Source: Opisthocomus hoazin (lineage: Eukaryota > Chordata > Aves > Opisthocomiformes > Opisthocomidae). From it: a stretch of 64,000 nucleotides of DNA. The position numbers were made by a program, and so were the translations under genes. The notes under the pieces were generated by a model, which was not told where the DNA came from, did no database searches, and was given only the letters and a program-made list of their open reading frames with translations. Position 1 is the stretch's first letter. Each line of letters opens with the position of its first letter. This document shows, piece after piece, positions 1 through 15,000 of the stretch. The stretch lies in the NCBI RefSeq assembly GCF_030867145.1, contig NC_134420.1, positions 7,553,823-7,617,822 on the forward strand, given 5' to 3'.

Positions 1-3000
1 AAAGCTCACTGGGATCAGAAAAGTCTCTAGAAAACACAGGTTTAGACTCCCAAGATCTGAAATCGTTCCGTTTAAGCTCTGCTTTAGTCATTAAATGCAT
101 CCCATTGACCTAAGCTAGGGTTGGACTAAACCCCAGAAGAGCATCCAAGTTCAGTAAGGTGGCTCTTGTTCTGGTGTGAGTGAGAAAATTTGAATACAAT
201 TAAGATACATATTTAGGATTTAGGACTGAAGAGCAGGTGGACTTTGCTGTATGATGGGTAACACATTTCTGGCTTTGTAAAGAGACTTTCCCCCCCCGAG
301 TGTTTTTGGCCAGAAAAGATTTGTAAATACCATTTCTCAGAGGTCTGCCTGTAACAAAACAGATCCAGACTGCTAACGTAACATTAAAGTGAATTTACTG
401 TCAAACTGTTTAGGCTTACAAAAACACATCCACCATTTAGGGTCCCCAGCAGATTCTCCATCTCCCCATAATGAGGTCCTCTCATACAGAAAGGAATGTG
501 CGTTTCAAAGACATTGACGGTGGTTTTAGTAATATCACAGAAGTTTAACGAGCTCTGGAAGTGTTCTGTTGCGCATTACCGCACTTTTAAAACTCAGAGA
601 AAGGCATTTAAAGTGCGTATGTAACATTTCCTCTTTAAATATATGAATAATAAAAAATTAACATTATCTTTGTGTAGACTTGCACGGGGCCAGGTCCCCT
701 GCTGATGCAGATGCACGCAACCCTGCTGTCTCAAAGTCTCTGGCTGACTGGGAACTTAGAGCTGCAGTAGCAATATGGGCAGGGTTTGGTTCCCACAGTC
801 CCAGGAGCTTTGCTGTTCATGGCAACAGCAGCGGGGCTGCACCACTGAGCAGGTAACCAGTAGCTATGCTACCTCTTTGCGTGGACGGTGCGGTATACAC
901 CATCAATATATTTGCTCCACGTCAGTAAGGATTTTCAGACCTTACGTTCTGTATGTTGAAGAATAATAGTGATTGTTTCCCAAAATGGAGCTTTCAGCTA
1001 GACTTTCCCCGTCAGAGGTGCCAACCCGATAGTGCTAGAGATAGATTAATTTTGTTTTGTTAAAATATCTGATCTTGTCATCGTTATGAAGCCAGTGAGT
1101 TTGACTAATATTAAATAGATTACGTTAGTGGTATCTAACTGGTACAGCCTGTACAGATGTAATATAATCTCCTTCCATACTATTTTATCACATTACTCTG
1201 GTTTCTAATCTTGCAAATATCCTCAAGAGGAATTACTCACATGCATAAAATAACCTCATATTCTTTAATGTTTGCAGGCTTGGGCCCCAGGTTACAATAG
1301 CATTTATATTAAAATTGTTTCTCAGTGTAAAAGGCTGATAATTATTCCAGATTCTGCATTTAAGATTGTATTTTGAAGGGCCAAATACGTCTTATTTGTC
1401 TGATTTTATCTTTTCCTGTTTGCTTCTGATCTGTTTTGTAGTTACACATATGGGGAGCATGATGCACATGGGAAAATAGTTGGTAGTTTGATGATAACAG
1501 TGTTCTCTGTGCTCAAGGAATAAAGGATTACAACTGATTTGACATTTTAAACTTTTTTTTGCTAAAAAATGGAAGAAGCAATTCAATCTGTAATACGATT
1601 TGTCAAGCTATATTTTAGTGATCAGTACAGAAAGATATTTGAAACACATTTATTTGTTTGCATTTGTGCATTTTAGAAACATGGGGTTTTAGTTTTCTTA
1701 AAGTGAGCTTCCTTGTGCTTTACATTTCAGCCGAAGGACTGAAATTAAATTAGTGTAGGAAGCCAGTAAAAGGGGTTTATGAGTACCTGCAACTGCTACT
1801 TATTTTCAGCCTATGACAAAGTGAATTTGCATGGCAGCTTGTAAATTCATGAAATTTAGAACTGGAAGTAATACCAAAAGCAAATAAATAATGGAAGAAC
1901 CTAAGTCCAGCTGCAAGACAGTGAGATTTGGCAACTTAGGCACTTCTAAAACATTTTAATAGGGGTTTATGCACCTCTGAATGTAAATACCTTAACCAGA
2001 GCGGTGCATTAGTGTGTACAAATGGGGATTGTGTTCCCTAGGTCCTGTTTGTTCTGTGGTTTCAGTGACGCATGCTCCATAGATTTTAGCCTTGCAATTC
2101 AGTGAAAATATTTCTGCGTGACATCCCTGGCCTGCCAAGGAACAGCCATTTGGAGAGTCCCAGCATGAAAAAGCTTCAAAATCGGATTCTAATATGAGAA
2201 GTTGAGATGCAAGTTCCCGTAACAGCAAGGAAAACAGATTCTGCCAACCTTTGTGCCAAAAAGACCTTTACTGTCTCTTGCTCCCATCGAATATGTTAAA
2301 ACCAGTGATTTGTAACAGATGGGAAGAAAGACTGCTCGGATGATTAGGTGACGGGAGAGCCTAGCTCACAAGGAGAGGTGAGAGGAGGAGAGGATTATTT
2401 TCTTTGAGTATATTGGGGGAAATATGCTGGGGGATGAGGGAGGGCAACAGAGAGAGAGATGACAACAAATAGATCTACGTCAGCTAGTAGCAAAGCCAGG
2501 AATTACCAACAAGCTCCCGGCCATTAATGAAACCTGATTCTGAAGAATCTTTGCAACTGAAACAGGCGAAACCCCCTCCAAACATGCCTTTAGAAGGAAG
2601 ATCAGTTCATTCCTGAAAGGGGTTATGACATGGTTCCTGAAATACCCAGAGACTGGATTTCCTTGCCCAGGTGCAAGACTGCTGTGCCTTTCTGAGGCAG
2701 CTGAGTCCTGTATCACTTTTTTCCCCCTCTCTTCAGCCCCTGCGTGTGGCACAGCAGGACAGCTGGGCTCTCCAAAGTGGCACTCCCAATGTCACTGTCA
2801 CCAGAAAGTGACGGTCTTTCCCCTGCCTATCTGCAGAGCAGAGAGCATCGGCAATGGCAGATCACATGCTTGCCTGTCGCCTTCATGTTAAGCTCAATTC
2901 TGGCAAATCAAATTCGATTTACCACACTATCCACTTTTCTGTAGGATGAATTGTTTTGTGTCTGTCTCCCCCCGGTGCCAGACGTGATGCAGGAGATAAA

Positions 3001-6000
3001 CCTTTCCCACGGTAAAGCAGGGGGGTTCGTGCAGCTCAGCATAAGCACTTTCCATAGACCATCAAACTTCTGAAAGAAAGCTCATGGCAGCTAACCCTTT
3101 GGCATCTTACCTCCCGACAAAAAGCCTCAGAGCTAATATTTCCAAGGCTCAGAACCACCAGCCTAACTTTTACTCATAGTTTCCATTTCTTCTTGCAGGA
3201 CAGTAGCTAAAATAGGTGTTCTTCTCAGAGGACCAAGTCCATGTTCTGCCTTGTACCGTTTATTTTCAGTTGAACACACCTACTTTTTAAGCTACGTAAG
3301 CCTCCAACAGGTAGGTCGTCAGGACTGGTGTCCATGTTTTAACTCTACTTTTCATGATTTTAGAGCCTCTTATGCTGCTATGACAACATTCAGCCCCAGT
3401 GTTCTCAAGCAAGGTTCCATCACTTCCTCTGAGAAACTGTTCTAGAAGCTTTCCAACAACCAAGAATTATCTTCACCTGCAAGTAGTTCAGCTTTACTGT
3501 ATTACAAAATCTGGCAGAGCTGGAATGGAAACACCCATCAAGGCAGAGGTGTCTGCACAGGAATGGTCATTCAGTCTCACCCTTTTCATCAAACAGGAAA
3601 AATGTTACACTCCGCTTGTTGTACATTTACCTAATCCTAGCTGTAACACTCTAGGGAGTACAATGCAACAGTCTATGGCAAACGATATGACTATTTAAGT
3701 AGCCTGGCAATTCTTATTTCTCCATATAGTCTCATCAATAAAAGCCAATGTGATATAAATACCCTTTTTAAAGTAGTCTTTCATCTCTCTTCTTTTTAAG
3801 GTGATACTGAAATATAAGAATACATTGAAATGAATAATTTTTATTCTTCAGAAAGATTTATGTGGATTTATCTTTCCAACTTGTCATGTTGTCTGTTTTT
3901 GGCTCACACTGAAAGTAAACTGTATGAAAATATCTAAAAAGTCTCTGTGTACTGAGTAAATACACTTAGAAGTCAGGAGGCAAGTAATAGTAAAATGCTT
4001 TCATTTAAAAACACAAAGGAAAATAAAAATGCAAAAACATCAGCAGATGAACTGATCTGGAACCTTGAACAGATCTCGGACCTGAAGACTGGCAAGTACA
4101 CATATAGAACCCCTGAATTTACGTATAGGAAGCCTGATGAGATCCAGGCTTTATTTGTTCTACTCGGGCGCTGTGAGTTTTATGACGACAAGTCTGAGGC
4201 CCTTAATATTAAAACAAAATAAAAGAAATAAAGACAAAATAAGATAATAACATCAAACCAAACCATCTCTCAACTATGCAGGGAGGACTATAAGTAGCTT
4301 TCGTCTCTTTCAAGTGCTGCTAGTAATTTGTGGTGGTTCAAAAGGAGTGCAGCCAGCTCCCATCCTCTGGAGTGCAAACACACCGCCTCTTCTCCACGCC
4401 CTGCCATTTCTGTTTAGCAAGAAATAAAAAAGGGTTTTACACTGAGCCATAGAAAAAAAAAAAGAGAACGCTAAACTTTGAGGCCAGCTAAGCTTGTGCT
4501 CTTGCTACTAGAATTCCTCCACAGCTCAAAGAACTGCATCATTAAAGATTACACATTCTATTAGACAGTGTAGATTTTGGAGCACAAGAGTTTTTGAAAT
4601 TACAACATTCAGCTGGAGACAATATATATCTAGACCCATTCACTTTTTCTTGTTTTATAATACAATCTAGTCACAACCTGGCCGATCAACCATCTTGCCA
4701 AATTGGCAAGAATCTTTGAATTCAGACGCATTTCATTTATCCATTGAGTTTTCCTCTATTTTCCAGGTGGGAATCTCCTAAAGGCAAAAGCTTGCTTCCT
4801 ATTTGTTACGCTTGTCAGAAAGTGCTTAGCAAGCTCCCAGGGACTCCAGTGGAGTGAATGTGAGAAGTCTTGCTTTTCTGCATGTTGCCTGCAGCGCCCA
4901 AAGAGACCTTTCTCAAGAGCATTTCTCCTCTTGAGGAGAACTCCTCAGAAGGAGAAGTTTAATTAAAAAGATTTTAATAGTGTTCAGTAGCGTTGTGCTT
5001 TGGATTATAGCTTAGATGTCTTGATGCTACAGAGATTCTGGCTTTAAAAAAAGGAAAAAGTGAGTGAGCTGCAAGAGGAGAGAAATTTTAATACTAAGCA
5101 TAATCATAATGGTGAGATTTATGGTTTTATCTTTGTTCTCATAGTGAAAATGCACACTTTTTAAAGTGAGCACATAATTTTATCATTGAAACTCACCACA
5201 CATGAAAACTTACAGAAAGCTCTAACACAGTGAAATGCCCCGTCTCTGCAAATGTAATGATCCTCAAGATCATCATCCAAAATGCATTATTCTATGATGT
5301 CCTCGAAGTGAAAGAATATTCTTATGCATGAACAACACAAGTTTATTATGGAGTGGATGATGGATACTTCTGAGAGGAATAAGCGTCCATCAGTGGCTGG
5401 GTTTACTGACCCAGGGCATGCGGTAAGGCAGTGTGGAGCCTGGCTCAGCTCCAAAATACTCGGTGATAGACTTGATCTTGTTTTGTGTCCTTTTGTTCCC
5501 AAAACAACCGTGACAAATCCCTTCTGCTCAGAGAACTGTGAAGAACACTCTACCAAAGCCCAAAGTCTGAGATACTTCTCCTCACTTATAAAATGTGCCA
5601 GTAGCTGAGAATCACAAGAAGTCCTGGTCCAAGCTATCACCCACAAGTCCAGGCAGTATTATGGGTATTTCTGTAGCCACGCTTTTATTAAAGGTTACAT
5701 AAGACATTTCAAACCTCAAGAGCAGGATTAAAAGGCTTGTGCTGCTTCAAGTGTAAAGGATTTTCTAGAAGAAGAAGAACCAGAAAAACCAGACCCAGTC
5801 TCTGGCACTCCAGCAAGAGCCTGGTTCATTTAGAAGTGAATATGAAGGAGCAGGCTTGGTTGGAAAAATTAAATATCGATTTAAATAAAAATAACAACAG
5901 AAAAAAAACAGTTTGGAATTTAATTTCATTTGCATCAAGATGAAGCCAAGATGCTTGAAATTTTTACTGATAAGCCAGAATGAGAGAAAGAGACTCCAGA

Positions 6001-9000
6001 ACATCCAGGAATTTTGTGGCTCAGAAGCTCCCTAGGAGATGGGGTGCAAAGAAAGGAGTCAAACCCACATGTGCCACATCTAAGGTCAGCTCACTAGCCA
6101 TGGTGCTAGTGTATCTTCTAAGGTTTTTCTACCATCCATTGCCTTTTTGTGATTTGCCCCTATCCCTTTAAATGGCTGCTTTCGTTGCAGTGCAGATTAA
6201 AACCAACTTCAAGAATCACAGATTTCTTTCTTCAGGTTTTTTTTTGTGAAAACAACTGAGTAATTTGCAGACTTTGGCTCAACATATATTGACATACATA
6301 TGCAAAATTAAATAGCTCCATTTAAAGAAAGAGGTAAGCATATAACCATTTAAAGAAATTGCATAAATATAGCCCCAGCCTAGTTCTAGTTCCAAATTAG
6401 GATCCTAAGCTACCTCTTTTCAGGTGAATGAAGTAATCATAAGAACATTGCCTGTTCTGGAACTGGCATTTCATCATTTCCCCTCTTTGTCATACCTCTT
6501 GTTTTGACTAGAAACTCTTGCTTGAGCCCAGCAACTTAGCGATAAACAGATTTCTAAGGAGCCTACTCCAAATTTGGTCAATAAGGCACTTACTTTGTTC
6601 TTATTTACATGAAAAGGTTGATCTAGCATTTCTGTCTAGACCCGAGAGGCACGCCTACCGAAGTGTTTTCCAAACTATTTCTCTGCTAAAGGAAAAATAA
6701 ACTCAGAAGCCAGTGAGTTAAAATAGACCAGCTGTGAAGGTACAAACCCAAAACAGGCAGGCAGAAGCCGAGAAAGAAGTTGGGTTATGTATGGGGTACC
6801 AGTAAAAAGCCAATGGGTAAAATTGTGGCAAAAAGACCGAGCCGTCCTAAGAAACTGTCAGTTGTTCATTGCTATGGGCTTAAAAAAATGATTTTTTATG
6901 GGTGAGGAGGGAATATTATGATAAGCTTGCTGAGACAGCTCAGCAAAAAGAGCCCTTTCTTCCCCCCTGCCGTGCACTGGGTGCTTGGGCAGGGGAGAGG
7001 GTGACCCCTTGTTTCTCTGGGCATCGCTTCTCCTTGCTGCTCATGCAGCGGTGTGCTTGTGGGGCAGCAGCACAACTGTATTCTCTGTATTTCTGTTGAC
7101 GACTTTTCTTTCGGGGCGTGCTTTCCCAAACCTTTGACAGCTGGGAGTGGCGGAGTCAGTCGTGGGTGCAGGCGAGGCACGGTGCCATCTCACGCAGGGC
7201 TGTTCCCCAGGAGCAGGGCACCCGAAAAGCCACAGCTGCAAAGCGAGGGCACCTTGTAACTCTCTTGATCATGGTTGAAAGGCCTGGAAATGCTGCTGTG
7301 CCCTGATGTCAACAGGCTATATTTTGTTTTCAGAGAGGTTTTCCGTAATCCAATTGCGCTTAAATCGTAACCCTGTGTGTATTCCAGTGGTCATTTCGTG
7401 GCTGTTTTCTCCACACTTGGCATTTCGCACCGAGCTCAGCCAGGTGCAATTTCTTCCACAGCCCAGAGCCTGGCTGTGCGGGGTTGGAGAAATCTGTACT
7501 AAAATTGTCTCTAACTTATTTTCAGAAGCCTTCTCAGTGCTTTTCTCCACATAAGCCCAACAGTTAGCAAGTCTGACGCTGGCAGTTTCTCAGAATATGC
7601 TTTTTTCTCCCCCCCCAGCCTCTTTGCTACCTGGCTTCTGTGGTAACTAAGGACTCTCTTTTGTTTCCAGCATCTGTAATGTTACGCTATTCTAAAACCA
7701 CAGGGAAGAAATATTAGCTAAAACTCTGACTATTTCTGCCCACAGGAGTAAAAAGTCAGGATCTGGTGATGCATATTTACATAATGAAATAAACTCTGAA
7801 GTAATTCTGGGTACTATAATTTTGGCTTTATGCAACAGCTTTATAGGAAGTTCTCTAAGCACAAGTTAATTAGCACATACCTTTAGCATTTAATGTTTTC
7901 TGATGAGGACATCTGAGGACATCCTCTGTGCGTGCCTGAATAGTATTTCAGAAGGGAATATAAAAAAATAAAATAGGTAGCTGAAGGTATACTAAAGATT
8001 CTGTTTAAATATCTGAGCTGAAATTTAGCAAAAAAGTATCCATTATCAGGTCTAATAAAACAAGAGATTTCCACATTGATGGAAATCAGGGTGATACTAA
8101 CTTTTACTGAATAAAAGACATATGTCTTTATTTAAGAAAGTACAGTAAAAAATAAAATCAAATCAGGATTTGTCAGAATAGCCAGCTGCATTTCTAGCTC
8201 TGTTCTAAGATAAACTTTTCTAGTCTTTTCCTGTTACCTTCCCCAGGTGAGTAACAAGACCCTGCTGAGGTGCATTTAGCCATTTTGGCTTTGAGGAGCT
8301 CTCCTTTCTTGCCTCCCTGCCCAGGGCCAGAGCCTGACTGCGGTGACAGATGGCTGTGCCTGCGTGTGGCGGGCGAGGGCTCCCGTTTGCCTCCAAATGG
8401 TTACTTGACGTGGCATCCCCAAAGAGTCTGTAATCCGTGTTTGTCTTGCCCTGTATTGCTCAATATCCAGTGACTAAGCACCATCCTCTGCCACCCACTG
8501 GCATATTTTCTCTGTTGTTTTATACATTGTGAAACCTCCACTAATTTCTTTTTGTGAGGAATGAGCCAGCCCCACATCGTTATCCAGGAGATTATGCAGG
8601 ATCTTATCGGGGAACTCTCACAGTCTCAGGGAAAGTTTAGCTCCCATCCTGGCATTTCAGTAAAGGCTCAGTTTCGGGAAAAGATGGTTATGCTCCTGCG
8701 CTCCGTTTGCCTAGGCTCTCGCTGTCCTCCAGCAGCTGGGCACCAGCTTCGCAGCCATAAGAACCCACCAGAAACGCTTGCCGGCGGAGGGGGGACACAC
8801 CAGTTACACCAGGGAGCTGCAAAAATTGCCCTGGCTATGCACGTCATGAAAGTAACATTTATGCGAGCAATCATGCAGGATCCAGGAAATCGAGGTAATT
8901 GGAGGGAAAGCACTAAGGAGTAGTTCCTGGACGAGTAACGAGCAGATGCTCGACAAGAGGCACTAAACAAGCTATGGAGTTGCGCCGGAGCAGCCTGGGA

Positions 9001-10620
9001 GCCTCTCCGGGGCCGAACGGCTGAGGCAGCTGCTGGTATATTCCCGCTCCGTAGGGTGAAGAGAACCAGATGATGCACCCTCAGCACTGTGCCTTGACAG
9101 CCCTGCGCTTCAACACTGCTTTTCGGAGCCTGAGTGCAGTTTGAATAGTCATTATCACGAAGCAGGCATCCATCTTGTACTGGCAAAGAGACAGACCGCT
9201 CTGATTTATAGTTCTACAGGACACAACCATACTAACTCTGGGTTTAAAATAAGCAGATTGAATTGCTTAAAAGGAAAGAGCATAAACTCTTATTGGATTT
9301 TTCTGAGGTGGTTACAGTTTTTAGCTTGGAAGTTGTCTCCGTTTGTTTTTCCTGTTACGTTCCACCAGTCAAGGGCTTTGCCTGTATCTTATGCAAGGCA
9401 TGGCTGTAGGATTTGCACCTCAGGGGTTGCTTCACGGAGAGCATCGATGCAATATAATAAATGCTGTTTAACCAAGCAGCTGTCAGAAGCAACGAACTAC
9501 TACAAGTACCAAACATGCCGTGTTAGTGGCCAGAAAAGGGAGAATCACGTATGAAAAGGAGTCTGTACGCAGTGACGTGCCTCCGGCACGGGCACAGGTC
9601 ATAGCACACCTGCTCCAGCACCGGCAGGTCCCAGCGCCAGGACCAGAGCACACGCGTGAGCACTGTCATCTCTGAGCGCAGAAGAGCAGTAAGTGCCTCA
9701 ACCCCAAAATCTGTAGGACGTCAGCTGGCCTGGAGGAAGCGCTGAGCTATCGGAGTAGATGGTGGTGGTGAAGGGCTTACCCCATGGGACAAAGATGCAG
9801 TACAAACCTTCCTTGCTAGAGAGAATGTGGACCTAAGGCAGCAAACCAGAGACACTAGGAAAATGATGGCTACTTCTCATGCAATGCAAATCTTATTAAG
9901 TGAATTACTTGCTGTTAAATTGACTGATGAGGCCCCACTCCTGATGCGCTCTGGCCATCTCTGATCAGAGGTAGAATTCAGTTTCCTCACAGAGAGGTTC
10001 AAGAGGACTGCTGAGGTAACAGCAGTAGCACCTAAACCACAGGGCAGCAGATTTTGGGGACTAAAAATATTAAATGCAAGCATGTTCAGAAGAGGCAACT
10101 TTGGGTTTTGCTCATGGGTGTAAAAAGTTTAATATCACCTTTTGAGAAGATGACCACAGCTGAAACTGATGTTACTGGCCGTGGAAAACAGTGCTTGACA
10201 CATCTACAAGGAAAGGTCCCCAGAAACAAAGATACAACTGTATGCAAATTGTACACGCATTAGAAACACTTTCATGACTGCAGACACTTTGTAGGGATTT
10301 GACCAGCTAAGCAGAACAAAATCCAGATCTGTGTTCAACATACCAGCCTGACTAAAGGCAATAGATTAAGAAGTTTTGGCAGAGTAAGAAATTACTGAGA
10401 CATTATATATGCAGTTATGATATAGGACAAGTCAAACAGAAGAACCCGTATCCAAAGAGGAAAAAATTAGTCTCTGGAACAAAATAGGAATATATTTCTT
10501 CATGATTAATTTTTCTCAAAGACATCCTCATTCCCCTGAGGTAGCCTCACCAGGGAATATAACAGATGAACGAGTGATAACGTATATCAGAGCTACTACA
10601 TTGCTCATCTAATAATGTCA
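1..10620. other. Intergenic DNA, no gene recognised (left end)
   Basis: Mostly AT-rich sequence downstream of BDNF. Open frames are short (at most 172 codons at 8,668-9,186 on the minus strand, a locally GC-richer patch) and show no family motif or plausible exon structure. One SINE remnant (about 6.0 kb) is noted separately. Slightly GC-rich patches lie at 6.95-7.3 and 8.6-9.1 kb. Confidence 0.7.
5995..6125 (-). repeat. Worn tRNA-type SINE remnant
   Basis: The pattern (tttgtggctcagaagctcc ... gagtcaaacccacatgtgcc ... cactagccatggtgct) resembles the reversed tRNA-like head of amniote SINEs, with a B-box-like gtcaaaccc and a ccactaggccatgctg-like end. Many mismatches are present. Subfamily cannot be named. 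Confidence 0.42.
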
Positions 10621-10815
10621 CGGAATCACAGCATGCTTTGGGTTGACAGGGACCTTTAACGACCATCTAGTCCAACCCTCCTGCAATAAGCAGGGACACC
10701 TTCAACTCAGTCAGGTTGCTCAAAGCCTCGTACAGCCTGACCTTGAACACTTTCTTGGGTGAGGCACCCACAACTTCTCCGGGCAACTGTTCCAATGTCT
10801 CACCACCCTCATCGT
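10621..10815 (-). mobile_element. CR1 LINE 3' fragment
   Basis: Begins with a worn terminal repeat (GGAATCACAGCATG). It continues with the typical reversed CR1 tail (accatctagtccaaccctcc, cagggacacctt, gttgctcaaagcctc, caccaccctcatcgt). 5'-truncated and diverged. The roughly 100 bases after it are not recognised. Confidence 0.82.
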
Positions 10816-11734
10816 CACACGGCATGGTCCACCCATAGTAATAATGACAACAGGTGAAGTAACTTGGATCAAATCCGTACCACAATCACAGCCGAAGGAT
10901 TCACCACCATCGCAGAAAATGAAGCTAGATGCTTTGGGAAAGACTTCTAGGCCCACATGACATGAAGGGGCTAAGGGTCTTGATGAGTTTAGTTCAAGCT
11001 CCTTATATGCTTTTGAAATTTTGTATCATTTAAATGTTGAATAGTAAATGTTATTACTGTTTCTGTAAGGTAAAGGAGGGTAAACTGTACCTATAGCACA
11101 GTTGCTTGAGCCAAAGTTACTGTGATTAGTGGAGAGACCCTTGGCTTTAGTGATTTATCTTGAACTGTCCCAGAAAGATTTGTTCATCCTAAGCAGCAGT
11201 TAGAAGAGCTTGTTTCACTTGCCCTAGCCAAACTATAGCTGAGGGAGGACATGAAAAATATCCATAAGCCAAAGAAAAACCCCTAACAACAAGAATAAAA
11301 TGAAAAATGAAGCAAAAAAAAGGTTTCTATCCCAAAAAGAGGAACGAAGATGTGAGAAAGTTACATAACAGGAATGGGGGTGAAGAACAGCAGAACGAGA
11401 ACAGAAAATCCTTTTTATTTTAAGAAGGAGCCCAGTGGATGGATGGGCAGGACTTCATGTTATGATTGCTTCTTGTCATGGCGGGGCTGTACACAGCTCT
11501 GGCTGCACACAGCTCTGGCTGCTGCTTCTGATCTTGTGTGTGGTGTCTCCACTTTGCAAAGAACAGGACGTGAAAAATCAGGTTTCATCTCAGTTCTGAG
11601 GTCAATGTTGCTATTATAAGCTTAGTCTGTTAGTACGGATTGGATGTTCTCAGTATGTATGCAGCTCTGGTCTCAAACCAGAATTGAAGGGGGGGAAAAA
11701 AGTCAAAAAGGGGCAACAAGCATGACCATGTATT

Positions 11735-11815
11735 GAGGAATTCCCTATGAGGAACAACTCGGCAGGTTAAGACTCTTCTGTCTGAAGAAAGGATAACTGA
11801 GGAGATAAGCCAGAG
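11735..11815 (+). mobile_element. Degraded CR1 ORF2 fragment
   Basis: The stretch ccctatgaggaacaactcgg ... ctcttctgtctgaagaaaggataactgaggagat resembles the CR1 segment encoding [22 protein letters not shown], with several substitutions and small indels. Flanks are not recognisable. Confidence 0.5.
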
Positions 11816-11999
11816 GCCCTAAGTCACAGGAGCAAGGAGCAGAGCTGGGTCAAGCATTCACAACACATCTTCCACTACAAGCACTGGGAAGAACCGGAGG
11901 GATCCAGGAGGAGCCAGAGCTAAAAAGGTGTGCAGACGTGGTCCTTCGCAGAATGGACCCAGCAATCCTTGCCCAAGGATGCAACATCTGGGGGTCCAA

Positions 12000-12095
12000 C
12001 AGGAGGCTCAGCGAGTATCAGCTCAAGAGGTTCCCTCATCTGCAAAAAGGGAAACTGCTGGGGGAATGGCGATATTTACTTGCTCAGTTCTTATT
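12000..12095 (+). repeat. MIR-like SINE fragment
   Basis: aggttccctcatctgcaaaa then agggaaactgctgggggaat and ggcgatatttacttgctcag follow the MIR segment that normally reads as a cctcagtttccccatctgtaaaatgggg-type string followed by a tacctacctc-type string. Diverged. Head and tail are missing. Confidence 0.48.
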
Positions 12096-15000
12096 TCTCC
12101 GTAGCCTGCTCACGCCATTGCTGGAGGCGGGCTATTGGGCTGGAGGGACCTTCAGCCTGGCTGCCCTTATGTTGCCTTCCGACTTTGTTTATAAGATTGT
12201 AGAGGATGAATCAAAAGCAGCTTCTGGAATGAAGTAAGATGGATGGAGGAAGCATGGATAGATTTATTTTCCTTGGAGAGCAGCCATATGTAAATAGCAT
12301 CATTAGTTCTGGAAACGAGGAGTGTGACTTAGCTGTGCTCCCAACCACCTTCTCCTTGGTTCAGTCTTTGACACCTTTCCAGGGAAACAGCCTGAAGTCA
12401 TGGGAAATTTTCCGATTTTTCACCTTCTGCAGAGAATCACTAACAGCAGTCTGTTTGGTCTAAGTGCACTTTAGATTCTCTTGAAATAGTCTATTTGTAA
12501 TTAACTTTTTTTGGCAGGGAATGAGAACAGATCTGCTGACAGACAGAAGTGGTCGTAAGGCTTTTATATTTTCAGGCTGGATTGGAACACCTCGGAGAAA
12601 TACTGGGTAAAGACTGAACTTCTGCCAGTAATTGCATGCTCTAGGCAAGCTGTAGACCACTGCAATACAGTAAATACGACGGCAGAGAACACAAGAAAGA
12701 GAGGAAGAAAAGATCTGGATGTTTTTTCCTCCTCATACCTTCCCGTCAATTCATAATTAAAAACAACTGCATCATTCTGCAAAGAGAAAATGTTGTATCA
12801 TCTGCCTTATTTCTTTACCCCAAACTTATTAAGTCCACAAAAATCTAGCACGTCACATATCACAGGAGCGCAACGTTTTCAGTGTGATCATTTCTTACCC
12901 AACATATAAGGAAGGCTGTTACCCCATATTCAAAATGAACGCTCTAAATAATTCCAGTGAGGTGTTACTGAGAACGGTAAGATTTTAATTGCTTTCCAGC
13001 AGTTTTAGATTACACTTCACCCTGCACCGCATCTGCACTCTACAGATGTTTAAGCCCAGAGCTCTCTTCCAGCGGCTACAGTTTGGCAGCATTTGCGAAA
13101 CAGTTGGGGTGTTAAAACTCAGAACATGTTTATAAGAGCCTGGTGCTAGAGGGGCGCGATATCTTTCATATTAAGTAATGATATATATATGACAGTAATC
13201 ACAGCATCTTTTCAGCAACCTGTTTATAAGGATCAAAACCTCCTTCTGTCACCTATTCTCATGCTAGCTCTGCTGCCACATTGAAACCTATGAACAGCCC
13301 ACTACTGGCAGCATTGTGTTTGATTAGTTGAGAGGAGGGAAAGCAGTGGGTCTACCCTTCTTCTTCCAGTCCTTCTCAAGTAGATATCCATGGCGTAGCA
13401 GTCATAACAGAGTTGGGATTTGGCTCAAAGGTTAATGCTATGTTTGCTCTGTTTCACATGATTTTGAAGCATTTCCTCTATTTTTGCAAAGGCAGACGAG
13501 CACAGAAGAGGTATGAAACTGCTAGGAAGCTGGGAGACAAGTACAACTGGCAAGATTAGTGCTGAGGATTTAATTAATTGAGTAGTTTTTGATGGTACGG
13601 TCAGCTGTATAACTCTCTACCGTTGTTTTGAAATAAATTAAAACATTTGTAGAATTATCTATCTTACCAACACTTCTGTATTGACATGACTCTCTGCTAT
13701 AGCCATTACAATTTTCCCCTGGGAGGGGCTAGCTTGATAGCTTGCTAGTTTGAGTTAAATGACTTAAATGATAAGTGGCATTTTGTTCTCATTACACTAA
13801 GAAAAGTCAATCAATACAAAGCACAACAATGCATTAATGTAAAAGCAGAAACCAAAGAAAACTGATATTAAATGGAAATTTAGAATCCATTATATTGAAC
13901 ACTACAACTCAATTTCCTGAACTAGAGTTGACAAACCACCAGTAAATGTCCAGCAGGGAATAGTCCTGCACTGATTATACTGACTAGATGATTTAATAGG
14001 TCTTTTTCCTCACTAATACCTATGAACATATGAAAATCAATGGCAGCCCACTTAGTGAAAGTATCTTCCCTCTTTCACTCCAGATCCATGGTTTCAGCTA
14101 TCTACGCGAAGCAATGCTAACAGAGAAGCTGCCTGTGTGTTACCTCCTGGGGTGGGGGTAAAACCCATACACAAATCCCAGGCCAAAATCCTAAAGGATT
14201 TCACTTTCAGCTCTTGCAAAACCCCTCCTCCTTTCCCACGGAGGATCTTCGGTCAAAGCCTTGCTCCGGGAGAGGAGGGTGCCAGTCCCCAGATGTGGTA
14301 CAAGTAGTAGGGACGGGCTGGCAGAAGCTGGGGGAGCAGGGAGGCTGTGCCCCAGCATCCCTTCCCCTGCCACGGATGCTCTTGGGGCACGGGGCCCTGC
14401 AAACCTGTGGAGAGAGGAGGGGAGAGGTATGCAGCTGAGACCAAGCACTGGCTTGTCCCCCATGAGGTCTTCTCCTCCATATAAGTCCCTCCATAAAACC
14501 TGAGGCATATGCCAAACATCCTGGCTATGTGGATTTGTCCAGGCTGGTCTTCTCCTAACCGCATTGTCCCACGGGCTGCAGAGAGTTTGCATCGGAGGAG
14601 TGGAAGCAGCCACCTCCTCTGTATTACCAAGGTCTTATTGTGTTTTTTATTTCTGAGCTGTCATTTCATTTAATTTCCAGTAGATGCTACTCTACTCTAG
14701 ATGCTCGCTGGAGACAGTAATCGCTCCTTCCCTGAATGCCAGACCTTTATAGCAACGTTTCTTTGTGTATTTTCAGAATACAGGAAAACAGTCTTTAGCC
14801 ATCAAAATTTGATCAATGGTATGAAACTGATTAATTAACAAGTGAAAAGGAAGGAGCAGGGCTATGAATCGAATCCTGTGCTACGCCTACCCAATGAAGC
14901 CCATGGTAAACAGCTAATACAGAACCGGATTTAATAATTTAAAGACATTTTGGTAAACAGCGGCAAGAATCTGTGAAATCACATTACACATCAGCAGTGC